A DNA stretch of 24,192 bases from a virus. The notes beneath the pieces are model-generated. The model did no database searches and was not told where the DNA came from. It saw only the letters and a list, made by a program, of their open reading frames with translations. Shown piece by piece: positions 1-5,966 of the stretch (the stretch's first letter is position 1; every line of letters starts with the position of its first letter). The translations under genes were made by a program, and so were the position numbers. The stretch lies in the IMG/VR virus record IMGVR_UViG_3300042539_000672, positions 1 through 24,192 of that record; one strand, 5' to 3'.

Positions 1-254
1 GAGGTAAGAACGACCAAGCCGACAAACACCGGGCGGTCTTTCCGCTGGAGCTGCCGGCTTGGTTCATGCAGTCGCTTTGCCGTGAAGCCAAAACGGTCGC
101 GGATCCATTCTGCGGAACCGGCACCACGCTGATCGCCGCCGAACAACTCGGCCGCAAGTGCTACGGCATGGAGATCAGCCCGCAGTATTGCGACGTGATT
201 GTGAAGCGGTGGGAAACGCTGACCGGCAAGAAGGCCACACGAGCCAATGAATGA
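1..254 (+). CDS. DNA methyltransferase, C-terminal part (N4/N6 type)
   Basis: This is the 3' end of a site-specific DNA methyltransferase that would transfer a methyl group from S-adenosylmethionine to adenine N6 or cytosine N4. The reading frame is open from base 3 and runs into the window without a start, so the gene begins upstream. The visible 83 residues contain DPFCGTGTTLIAA, the FxGxG-type cofactor-binding motif I, followed by the acidic GMEIS strand. Having motif I at the C-terminal end is the arrangement of circularly permuted phage and restriction methylases, whose catalytic (D/S)PP(Y/W) motif lies nearer the N terminus, outside the window. Its stop overlaps the terminase start by four bases (ATGA), so it is co-translated with the packaging gene. 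In a phage it most likely modifies the phage's own DNA against host restriction. The family is secure; the target base is not. Confidence 0.85.
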   Translation, partial: GKNDQADKHRAVFPLELPAWFMQSLCREAKTVADPFCGTGTTLIAAEQLGRKCYGMEISPQYCDVIVKRWETLTGKKATRANE

Positions 255-2416
255 GCGGCGACAACGTCCTCAAACGCGCTCGCGAGAAGGAACGCCAGCT
301 CGAGCGTGACCTGAAGGAAATCCGGCAGGCCCGCAAGAAGCTGGGCACGCCAGGAAACGCCTACGAATCCCACAAGGACCGCGCCGCCCGCCGCCAGTCC
401 GAGCTTTCTGAGTCCGGCCGCGATATCGGCGAGATGCCGAAAGTCGTGAACCAGGCCCGCAAGGACGCGGCGCGGGCATCGTTCCGATCGTTCTGCGAAT
501 CCTACATGCCGGCGACGTTCTGCCTGGAATGGTCCGACGACCACCTGGAGACGATCGCGGCGGTGGAGGCCGCGGTGATCCGCGGCGAGCTGCTGGCGTT
601 TGCCATGGCCCGCGGCTCCGGCAAAACGTCGCTCGTGGAGGCGGCGGCGCTCTGGGCCTTGCTCTACGGCTACCGCGAGTTCGTCACGATCATCGGCAGC
701 GATGAAGGGCACGCCTCGACCATGCTGGACAGCATCAAGGTCGAGTGCGAAACCAACGAGCTGCTCCTCGAGGACTTCCCCGAGGCGGTGTTTCCGATCG
801 TGGCCCTGGAGCGGATTCACCAGCGGGCGAAGGGGCAGCTGTACCACGGCAAGCCGACCCACATCCAGTGGACGGCCAACGAGGTGCAATTCCCGACGAT
901 CCCCGGTTCGCCGGCATCCAGCGGCATCATCCGCGTGGCCGGCATCACCGGGCGGATCCGAGGCATGACCGCGAAGCGGGCGGCGGACGGACGCAAGGTC
1001 CGGCCCTCGCTCGTGCTCATCGACGATCCGCAGACGGACGAATCCGCCCGCAGCCCGTCCCAGGTGGCCAACCGCGAAGCAGTGCTCAAGGGGGCGATCC
1101 TTGGCTTGGCCGGGCCGGGCGTGAAGATCGCCGGCCTGGCGACCGTGACTGTCATCTGCCCGGACGACCTGGCGGACCGGCTCCTGGACCGCGAGCGCCA
1201 CCCGGCCTGGCAAGGCCGCCGCTTCCGGCTGGTCTACCAGTGGCCGACCGCGACCGCCCTGTGGGACGAGTACGCGGAACTACGGCGGCGTGGTCAACGA
1301 GACGGCCATGGCACGGCCGCGGCCGACGAGTTCTACGCCAAGCACCGCGAGGCCATGGACGCCGGAGCCAAGGTCGGCTGGCCAGCCCGCAAACAAGCCG
1401 ACGAGTTGTCGGCGATTCAACACGCCTGGAACCTCCGCATCGACCGCGGCGAGGCGGCGTTTGCTGCCGAGTTCCAGAATGACCCCCTGGAAGACGCCTC
1501 CAGGGCGGACGGGCTCCAGCCGGCCGACGTGACCAGCCGCATCATCAACGTCCCGCGCTGGACCGTGCCGCGCGGCCTCGACACGCTCACGGCGTTCGTG
1601 GACGTCCAGAAGGAGCTGCTCTACTGGGCCGTCGTGGCATGGGGCCACCAGTTCCGCGGGCACGTCGTGGCCTACGGAACGTACCCGGACCAGGGCCGGG
1701 CCTACTTCACCCTCCGCGATGCAAAGAAGACGCTGTCCCGCGCCCATGGTGCAAACGTAGAGGCGGCGATCCTGGCAGGCCTCGAGGCCCTGGCCGGCGA
1801 TCTGCTCGAGCGGGAGTTCACCCGCGAGACGGACGATGCCGTCCTCCGCGTTGGCCAGTTGTGCATCGATGCGAATTGGGCACAGTCGCAGGGCGTGGTC
1901 AGAGACTTCGCCCGCCGCTCCCGGTGGGGGCCGCGGGTGCTGCCGACGCACGGCCGCTTCGTGGGGGCCAGCGGGCAGACGATCAGCGACAAGGCCCCCG
2001 ACCGCGGCGAACGGATCGGGGCCAACTGGCGGACCAGCACCATCCAGCGGCAGCGGCACATCCTCTACGACACGAACGCCTGGAAGACGTTCGTGGCCGC
2101 CCGCGTCAAACTGCCGGTCGGCGACCCGCAAGGGCTGACGATCCACGCCGGCGAGCACGACATGCTGGCCGAGCAGCTGTCGAGCGAGGTGCCGGTCCGC
2201 GTGGAAAGCCGGCAGCGGGTGGTGGACGAGTGGCGGCTGATCCCCGGCAGGGATAACCACCTGTGGGACTGCCTGATCGGGGCGGCGGTGGCGGCGAGCT
2301 ACTCCGGCGTGTCGGCGATCGGTGCCGATGGTGCGCCGGCGGCCCCGGCCCGCGTCATCACCGCGGAGCAGATGGCCGCCAGGCGGGCGGAATTGCTGGC
2401 GAAACTCGGCCGATAG
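251..2416 (+). CDS. terL: Phage terminase large subunit (GpA-like)
   Basis: The large terminase subunit is the motor that pumps DNA into the prohead and the nuclease that cuts the concatemer. The 721-aa length fits the lambda GpA-like group, which is longer than most terminases. Residues 1-35 are a charged helix. The ATPase domain has a Walker A element at about residues 117-126 (FAMARGSGKT) and a Walker B strand LVLIDD at 254-259. The nuclease domain opens with FVDVQKELLYWAVVAWG (Asp451), continues with CIDANW (Asp540) and ends with HLWDCLIG (Asp673). These are three acidic residues in the order expected of an RNase H-fold nuclease, and the DVQ start is typical of GpA relatives. The start is the ATG that overlaps the methylase stop. 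No small terminase subunit is visible; it may lie upstream. Confidence 0.93.
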   Translation: MSGDNVLKRAREKERQLERDLKEIRQARKKLGTPGNAYESHKDRAARRQSELSESGRDIGEMPKVVNQARKDAARASFRSFCESYMPATFCLEWSDDHLETIAAVEAAVIRGELLAFAMARGSGKTSLVEAAALWALLYGYREFVTIIGSDEGHASTMLDSIKVECETNELLLEDFPEAVFPIVALERIHQRAKGQLYHGKPTHIQWTANEVQFPTIPGSPASSGIIRVAGITGRIRGMTAKRAADGRKVRPSLVLIDDPQTDESARSPSQVANREAVLKGAILGLAGPGVKIAGLATVTVICPDDLADRLLDRERHPAWQGRRFRLVYQWPTATALWDEYAELRRRGQRDGHGTAAADEFYAKHREAMDAGAKVGWPARKQADELSAIQHAWNLRIDRGEAAFAAEFQNDPLEDASRADGLQPADVTSRIINVPRWTVPRGLDTLTAFVDVQKELLYWAVVAWGHQFRGHVVAYGTYPDQGRAYFTLRDAKKTLSRAHGANVEAAILAGLEALAGDLLEREFTRETDDAVLRVGQLCIDANWAQSQGVVRDFARRSRWGPRVLPTHGRFVGASGQTISDKAPDRGERIGANWRTSTIQRQRHILYDTNAWKTFVAARVKLPVGDPQGLTIHAGEHDMLAEQLSSEVPVRVESRQRVVDEWRLIPGRDNHLWDCLIGAAVAASYSGVSAIGADGAPAAPARVITAEQMAARRAELLAKLGR

Positions 2417-2490
2417 CCTCGGTTGACGGCTGCGGGATCCGTGCGAGCCTGCGGGTGGTTCGGTTTCACCCTTGCTGAAAGGACTCCAGC

Positions 2491-2787
2491 ATGAAGTTTC
2501 TTACGCTCGTGGCCGCCCTGCTCTGCACCACCGCGATCGCACAGGACGTGATCGTGGCCCCGCGGCGGTCGGTCGTCATCTCCGCCCAGGACCACGCCAC
2601 CGTGATCGCTCGACGTGGCACGCTCGTGCATTCGTCGTGCGGCCAGTACGAGGGCATCGGCTCCGGCTCGACGCCCGATGCCGCTCGGCGGAACTGCTGC
2701 TACTTCGGCCGTCGGCCGATCGTCGAGGAAGGCGTGGCCTACTCGCCGGCTCGCCGGCAGTGGTTCGCGGTGATCCGGTATCGGTGA
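2491..2787 (+). CDS. Small secreted protein with cysteines, unknown function
   Basis: This is a 98-aa protein with a clear N-terminal signal peptide: a basic start (MKF), a hydrophobic run LTLVAALLCTTAIA, and a probable cleavage after AIA at about residue 17. The mature part is about 80 residues, with cysteines in HSSCGQ and RRNCCYFG and a conserved-looking end, VAYSPARRQWFAVIRY. A good ribosome binding site (AAAGGA, 2478-2483) lies 7 bases before the ATG. I recall similar small exported proteins with the pattern EG(I/V)G...(D/N)A..RNCC(Y/F)(F/W)G in planctomycete phages and prophages, but I know no tested function. Its place among accessory genes between terminase and portal suggests a host-directed role, such as changing the envelope or blocking superinfection. 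That role is inference only. Confidence 0.75.
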   Translation: MKFLTLVAALLCTTAIAQDVIVAPRRSVVISAQDHATVIARRGTLVHSSCGQYEGIGSGSTPDAARRNCCYFGRRPIVEEGVAYSPARRQWFAVIRYR

Positions 2788-2798
2788 CCGCTGGCGGT

Positions 2799-2831
2799 GG
2801 CCGGCCGCGGACGCCCATGCCGCGGCCGGCC
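2799..2831 (+). terminator. Perfect 12-bp GC hairpin, terminator-like
   Basis: GGCCGGCCGCGG (2799-2810) and CCGCGGCCGGCC (2820-2831) form a perfect 12-bp inverted repeat around a 9-base loop, starting 11 bases after the stop of the secreted-protein gene. No T-run follows, so it is not a textbook intrinsic terminator. It may act as a weak terminator or as an mRNA 3'-end stabiliser. A very similar hairpin follows the capsid gene. Confidence 0.6.
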
Positions 2832-2865
2832 TGCCGCCCTGCCTCAAATGAAAGACATCGTTTCC

Positions 2866-3174
2866 ATGCGTGGTGACGCCGAGATTGCGAGACTGAGACT
2901 CCAGGCGGCGCACGCGGAGGTGGAGCGGCTGCGGCTCACCGACGCGGAGCGAGAGGCACCAATGGCTGACGCCGCCGACTGGCTGCGGCACGCTGTCGCC
3001 AGCGGCGCGATCCAGGTCGCGCAACTGGAGTCAGAGATCGAGCGCCTGCGGCTCACCGACGCGGAGCGGGATGTGTTGGCAACCGTCAGGGACATCTACG
3101 CATCGCATGACGAGGACGATTCTTGCAGCAGGATCGCGGCGGTGATTGACGGCCTGCTGGAGCGGACGAAGTGA
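2866..3174 (+). CDS. Small coiled-coil protein with an internal repeat
   Basis: This is a 102-aa, highly charged, helix-rich protein. The segment ERLRLTDAER occurs twice, at about residues 20-29 and 59-68. The matching DNA copies (2923-2951 and 3040-3068) are 28/29 identical and 117 bases apart, so the gene contains an internal duplication of one helical unit. Between them lies another helical stretch (ADAADWLRHAVASGAIQVAQLESEI), and the end, IAAVIDGLLERTK, also looks helical. The frame is open from a GTG at 2797, but that start lies in the hairpin. ATG 2848 or ATG 2866 is more likely, and neither has a strong Shine-Dalgarno sequence, so the start is uncertain. LTDAER-containing coiled-coil proteins ending in LRALLER-like tails are, as I recall, common in planctomycete genomes and phages. 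Function unknown. Confidence 0.6.
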   Translation: MRGDAEIARLRLQAAHAEVERLRLTDAEREAPMADAADWLRHAVASGAIQVAQLESEIERLRLTDAERDVLATVRDIYASHDEDDSCSRIAAVIDGLLERTK

Positions 3175-3259
3175 GAACTCCAGCGATCAGCGGCCCGCGA
3201 CCGCTGACTTACCATTCCGGCAGACGGCATCGCGGGTCCGCTGCATCGCGTGGTTAGGC
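3172..3259. other. Integron attC-like recombination site
   Basis: A long imperfect inverted repeat is bounded by an AAC (3176-3178) and the perfect integron core heptamer GTTAGGC (3253-3259). The outer stem pairs 3183-3200 with 3230-3249, giving 18 base pairs with only two unpaired bases, C3244 and T3237, both on the right arm. An inner stem pairs 3201-3206 with 3221-3227 and has a third unpaired base, A3224, again on the right arm. Unpaired (extrahelical) bases confined to one arm are the structural mark by which integron integrases recognise the folded single strand of attC. In known attC sites the extra bases sit in the arm next to the RYYYAAC core. Read on the reverse strand, GCCTAAC is that core and the extra bases follow it, so the site probably points in the minus direction. 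The opposite core (GTTCTCA in that reading) is degenerate. The upstream stop codon TGA lies inside the site. Confidence 0.6.
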
Positions 3260-3267
3260 AAAAACAC

Positions 3268-3273
3268 AGGAGG
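3268..3273 (+). promoter_or_regulatory. Perfect Shine-Dalgarno AGGAGG
   Basis: AGGAGG lies 7 bases before ATG 3281 and fixes that start. It is the strongest and best spaced ribosome binding site in the accessory stretch, where neighbours have weak or overlapping starts. This suggests the gene carries its own translation signal, as autonomous cassette genes do. Confidence 0.7.
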
Positions 3274-3280
3274 ATGATTT

Positions 3281-3691
3281 ATGCGAGAAGAATGCACACC
3301 GGCATTACTGGTCGGCAGGACTATTGATCGGATCGAAACTAACAAGGAGGGCGACGAGATGCTTTTCGTCTGCACGGACGGAGAGGCATTCCGGGCCTAC
3401 CACATGCAGGATTGCTGCGAGCACGTCCGAATCCACGACACCAAGGGGATGCTGTGCGACTTGATCGGCCAGACGATCATTGAGGCGAGCGAGGACGCCG
3501 AGAGCGATAACTGGCCTGATGATGTCGAGAAGCCGAAGTACCTCGATTCGTTTACCTGGACGACGCACCGCTTCAAGGCCGCGAACGGTGCCGACGTTGC
3601 TGTGCGGTGGCTGGGCGAGAGCAACGGGTACTACGGCGAGAGCGTTCACTTCCAGCGGACGCATCTGCCGGTCGATGGATTTGACGCCTAA
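3281..3691 (+). CDS. DUF7448-type small protein
   Basis: This 136-aa protein matches my recollection of the DUF7448 pattern, found in phages and bacteria. A strand pair around the family block AYHMQDCCEHVRIHD (about residues 39-53) is followed by GMLCDLIGQTIIEASED (about 55-71), an acidic linker, then a TWTTHRF strand and the end block VAVRWLGESNGYYGESVHF (about 105-123). The paired cysteines in QDCCE and the motif SNGYY are the most telling. No function has been established that I know of. The gene begins 21 bases after the GTTAGGC core of the attC-like site. Its stop TAA lies inside a GCCTAAC heptamer (3686-3692), so it is set out like an integron gene cassette. An internal ATG at 3359 also has an upstream AGGAGG-like sequence, but the family match begins before it. 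Confidence 0.75.
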   Translation: MREECTPALLVGRTIDRIETNKEGDEMLFVCTDGEAFRAYHMQDCCEHVRIHDTKGMLCDLIGQTIIEASEDAESDNWPDDVEKPKYLDSFTWTTHRFKAANGADVAVRWLGESNGYYGESVHFQRTHLPVDGFDA

Positions 3692-3744
3692 CCAGTATTC
3701 GACCGCATCTTCGCCGCCTAACACGGCGCGGAAATGCGTTTCAC
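3686..3744 (+). other. Second attC-like element with two GCCTAAC heptamers
   Basis: GCCTAAC occurs at 3686-3692, overlapping the stop codon of the upstream gene, and again at 3716-3722. A hairpin pairs CGCAT (3704-3708) with ATGCG (3734-3738) and continues inward to CGCC/GGCG, with one mismatch and one extra base (C3714) on the left arm. It is followed by GTTTCAC (3738-3744). If GCCTAAC and GTTTCAC are the outer cores, the element is 59 bases, near the lower size limit of attC sites, and points in the plus direction. The right core is poor and the arm spacing is uneven, so this is weaker than the site at 3172-3259. It may be a decayed or truncated attC. Confidence 0.35.
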
Positions 3745-3830
3745 GGCCGAACGGAGCGAAACGGCCCGAGAAAGGCGGCGAAGCGGCGAGTGGACGGAAA
3801 GTGACGGGAACCAGTGCCGGAGCAAACGCC

Positions 3831-4091
3831 ATGACCGACTTCTCCCCCATGACAGCCGCCGTGATCTTCTTCACCTACGTGGCGGTGGACATCCTCTACG
3901 CTTGCTACATCATCTGCGTGGAGCGACGGCAGGCCCTCGCCGCGGCCGGCATCTCGTCCGTGCTCTATTCGCTCCTGGCCTTCGGCGTCATCACCTACTC
4001 CAAGAACCCGATCTACCTCGTGCCGCTCGCCTCTGGAGCGTTCCTCGGCACCTACCTGACGGTGCGATTCCACGGCCGAAAACACACGTAG
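3831..4091 (+). CDS. Small integral membrane protein, three helices
   Basis: This 86-aa protein is almost entirely hydrophobic. Likely membrane helices are at about residues 8-29 (TAAVIFFTYVAVDILYACYIIC), 36-54 (ALAAAGISSVLYSLLAFGV) and 60-79 (IYLVPLASGAFLGTYLTVRF), with a basic end (HGRKHT). The start is ATG 3831, with GGAG (3819-3822) 8 bases upstream. The frame is open further upstream, but that part reads as the shadow of the previous gene. I recall comparable small phage membrane proteins with the pattern YL.P...GA..GT(Y/F)..VR, without known function. It could be a superinfection-exclusion or lysis accessory protein; the sequence does not decide. A glycine-rich helix ending in GAFLGTY suggests close helix packing. 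Confidence 0.7.
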   Translation: MTDFSPMTAAVIFFTYVAVDILYACYIICVERRQALAAAGISSVLYSLLAFGVITYSKNPIYLVPLASGAFLGTYLTVRFHGRKHT

Positions 4092-4138
4092 CCGCGGTCT
4101 GAAAATGGTGGTGTCCGCTTCCGCCGGAGACCGCCACC

Positions 4139-4222
4139 ATGCACGTCGATCAAGTGTGGGAAGACTTCTACGCGGAACTGGACTCGCTCTCGGACGAGTT
4201 GTCCGGCATCGAGTTCCTGTGA
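4139..4222 (+). CDS. Possible 27-aa acidic small ORF
   Basis: A 27-codon ORF encodes an acidic helix with VWEDFYAELDSLSDELSGIEF as its core. GGAGA lies at 4125-4129, about 9 bases before the ATG. The start codon sits in one arm of an inverted repeat (ATGGTGG 4105-4111 with CCACCAT 4134-4140) that could hide or expose it. It fills the gap between the membrane protein gene and the head genes. Sequences of this length often occur by chance in high-GC DNA, but the composition is unlike the other frames. I do not recognise a family. Confidence 0.35.
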   Translation: MHVDQVWEDFYAELDSLSDELSGIEFL

Positions 4223-4258
4223 GCCACGGCCGGGAACACCTGTGAACGCCGGTACAGT

Positions 4259-4288
4259 GATGGTAGGGCGAGCCCTCGCCCGACCATC
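4259..4288 (+). promoter_or_regulatory. Strong hairpin just before the head gene start
   Basis: GATGGTAGGGCGAG (4259-4272) and CTCGCCCGACCATC (4275-4288) form a 14-bp inverted repeat with one mismatch and almost no loop. The ribosome binding site GGAG (4289-4292) of the next gene starts at the very next base. It separates the accessory genes from the head genes. It could be an attenuator, an mRNA processing site or a translational control element; there is no T-run to make it a clear terminator. Confidence 0.5.
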
Positions 4289-4299
4289 GGAGCCGGCCC

Positions 4300-4506
4300 G
4301 TGGCCAACGAAGACATCCTCGACGCGATCGCGGCGAATCTTGCGCAGCCGCGCCGGGCACGTACCGACGCCGGCGAGGTCGAGCAGCATGAACTCGATCG
4401 CCAGGTGGCCGCCGCCGACTTCGTGATCCGCTCGCGCGCCGCCGCCGGCTCGCCGTTCGCGTGTCTGCGGATGGCCCGCATCGAATCCCCAGGGGCGACC
4501 GGCTGA
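4300..4506 (+). CDS. Small head protein in the gpW position
   Basis: This is a 68-aa helical protein located directly before the portal gene, the place occupied by gpW in lambda-like phages. The pattern DAIAANLAQP, then VEQHELDRQVAAADFVIRSRAA, then FACLRMARIESPGAT matches a family I recall as small proteins with a ...V.QH.L.DQIAAD.Y...KAA.....G.R...I.PPG core. Those proteins are routinely found between terminase and portal and are assumed to help in head completion or head-tail joining. The start is GTG 4300 with GGAG (4289-4292) 7 bases upstream. The stop overlaps the portal ATG by one base, indicating coupled translation. The role is inferred from position and family resemblance. Confidence 0.65.
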   Translation: MANEDILDAIAANLAQPRRARTDAGEVEQHELDRQVAAADFVIRSRAAAGSPFACLRMARIESPGATG

Positions 4507-5966
4507 TGGGCCTGTTCGGCAACCTCCTCGGGCAGTCCCGGCGGTCGCTGGAGGCGACAATCGCCAAGCAGCGGCACGCCGTCACCAACCTCATCCGGGC
4601 ACGGTACGACGCCGCCCAGACCACGCCCGGCAACAAGAACCACTGGTCGCAGGCCGACCACATGGCGGCCGACGCCGCCCTGTCGCCGTGGGTGCGACGG
4701 ACGCTCCGCTCCCGTGCCCGCTACGAGGCCGCGAACAACGGCTACCTCGCTGGCATGGTGGCGACCCTGGCCACCGACCTGGTCGGCAAGGGGCCGACGC
4801 TGCTCCTCGACTGCGGGCCGGACGCCGATCAGTCGGCCGTCGCCCGCGTGGAGGAGAACGTCTTCGAGTGGCACCAGGAGATCGACCTGGCGAAGAAGCT
4901 CCGGACGCTCCGCAGCGTGAAGGCGATCGACGGCGACGGCTTCGGCATCCAGACCACCAACCGCCGGCTGCGGAACGTGCAACTCGATCTCCGGCTGGTC
5001 GAGGCCGACATGATCGCCGACCCGGCAAGCCGGTTTGAGTTCGGCGGTGCCGTCGACGGCGTGCGGTTCGATGCCGACGGCAACCCGTCCGAATACTTCC
5101 TCCTCGACCACCACCCGGGCTCGCTGCACTTCGGCGTGACGCTGGGCGGCAAGTGGGTAGATGCTCGCTACGTCCACCACTACTTTCACGCAACCCGCCC
5201 CGGGCAGCACCGCGGCGTCGGCGAGGTCGTGCCGGCCCTCGAGCTGTTCGCGATGCTCCGCCGCTACCAGTACGCGGTCGTGACCGCTGCGGAGACGGCC
5301 GCCGACTTCGCCGCGATCTTCAAGACCACGATGCCGGCGAGCGGCACCGCTGCCGCCCTGCCGCTGGCCGAGACGCTGCCGATCATGCGTGGCATGGCAA
5401 TGGCGGCTCCCGAGGGGTGGGACGTTGCCCAGATGCGGGCCGAGCACCCGACCAGCACGTTCGACGCCTTTGAGCGGCGGATTCTGATGCAGATCAGCCG
5501 CGCCCTGTCGATGCCGTACATCGTCGCGGTGATGGACGCGACCGGGGCGAACTACTCCACCATGCGTGGCGACTACCTCGTGTATCGCCAGCACATGAAC
5601 GCCGAACGGGCGGACGTGGAGCGGGTGATCCTCGACCCGCTGCTCCAGCGGTGGATCGACGAGGCCGCCGTGGTGGACGGCATGATCCCCGACGGCCTCC
5701 CGCCCCGCGATCAGTGGACGTGGCGGTGGCGCTGGGACGGCCATGAGCACATCGACCCGCTCAAGGAAGCCAACGCCGAGAGCGTCGGCCTGGAAAACAA
5801 GACCGTGAGCCGGTCGGAAGCCTGTGCCCGCCGCGGCAAGGACTGGCGGCAGGTGTTCCGCCAGATCGCCGCCGAGGAGGCGTATGCGGCTGAACTGGGC
5901 ATCGACCTCACGACGCCCGATCAGCAGCCGGCCCCGGCCGACCAGCCCCAGGAGGCGAACCAGTGA
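4506..5966 (+). CDS. Phage portal protein (lambda gpB-like)
   Basis: The portal is the dodecameric ring at one capsid vertex through which DNA enters and leaves. The 486-aa product matches the lambda portal family (Phage_portal_2). It has an N-terminal region with RSRARYEAANNGYLAGMVATLATDLVGKGP (about residues 73-102), a feature that begins most members, then the wing and stem regions. Further on come FERRILMQISRALSMPY, then YSTMRGDYLVYRQHM and a C-terminal crown with KDWRQVFRQIAAEEAYA. A proline-rich tail ends the protein. The start ATG 4506 overlaps the stop of the small head gene. An upstream in-frame ATG at 4461 lies inside that gene and is not used in my view. The stop is shared with the GTG of the protease-capsid gene (GTGA). 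Confidence 0.92.
   Translation: MGLFGNLLGQSRRSLEATIAKQRHAVTNLIRARYDAAQTTPGNKNHWSQADHMAADAALSPWVRRTLRSRARYEAANNGYLAGMVATLATDLVGKGPTLLLDCGPDADQSAVARVEENVFEWHQEIDLAKKLRTLRSVKAIDGDGFGIQTTNRRLRNVQLDLRLVEADMIADPASRFEFGGAVDGVRFDADGNPSEYFLLDHHPGSLHFGVTLGGKWVDARYVHHYFHATRPGQHRGVGEVVPALELFAMLRRYQYAVVTAAETAADFAAIFKTTMPASGTAAALPLAETLPIMRGMAMAAPEGWDVAQMRAEHPTSTFDAFERRILMQISRALSMPYIVAVMDATGANYSTMRGDYLVYRQHMNAERADVERVILDPLLQRWIDEAAVVDGMIPDGLPPRDQWTWRWRWDGHEHIDPLKEANAESVGLENKTVSRSEACARRGKDWRQVFRQIAAEEAYAAELGIDLTTPDQQPAPADQPQEANQ

Noticed and set aside
161-1213. 350-codon open frame on the minus strand
   Set aside because: It is opposite the terminase ATPase domain, with no motif and no start signal; a GC-bias shadow.
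2797-2865. GTG 2797 as the start of the coiled-coil gene
   Set aside because: It overlaps the 2799-2831 hairpin, has no ribosome binding site, and adds an Arg/Pro/Gly-rich stretch unlike the rest of the protein.
4461-4505. Upstream ATG for the portal gene
   Set aside because: It lies within the small head gene in another frame. ATG 4506 at the stop overlap gives the usual portal N terminus.
3741-5750. 669-codon open frame on the minus strand
   Set aside because: It lies opposite the membrane protein and portal genes. Long antisense frames are expected in high-GC coding DNA, and the translation is rich in Arg, His, Gly and Ala with no recognisable domain.
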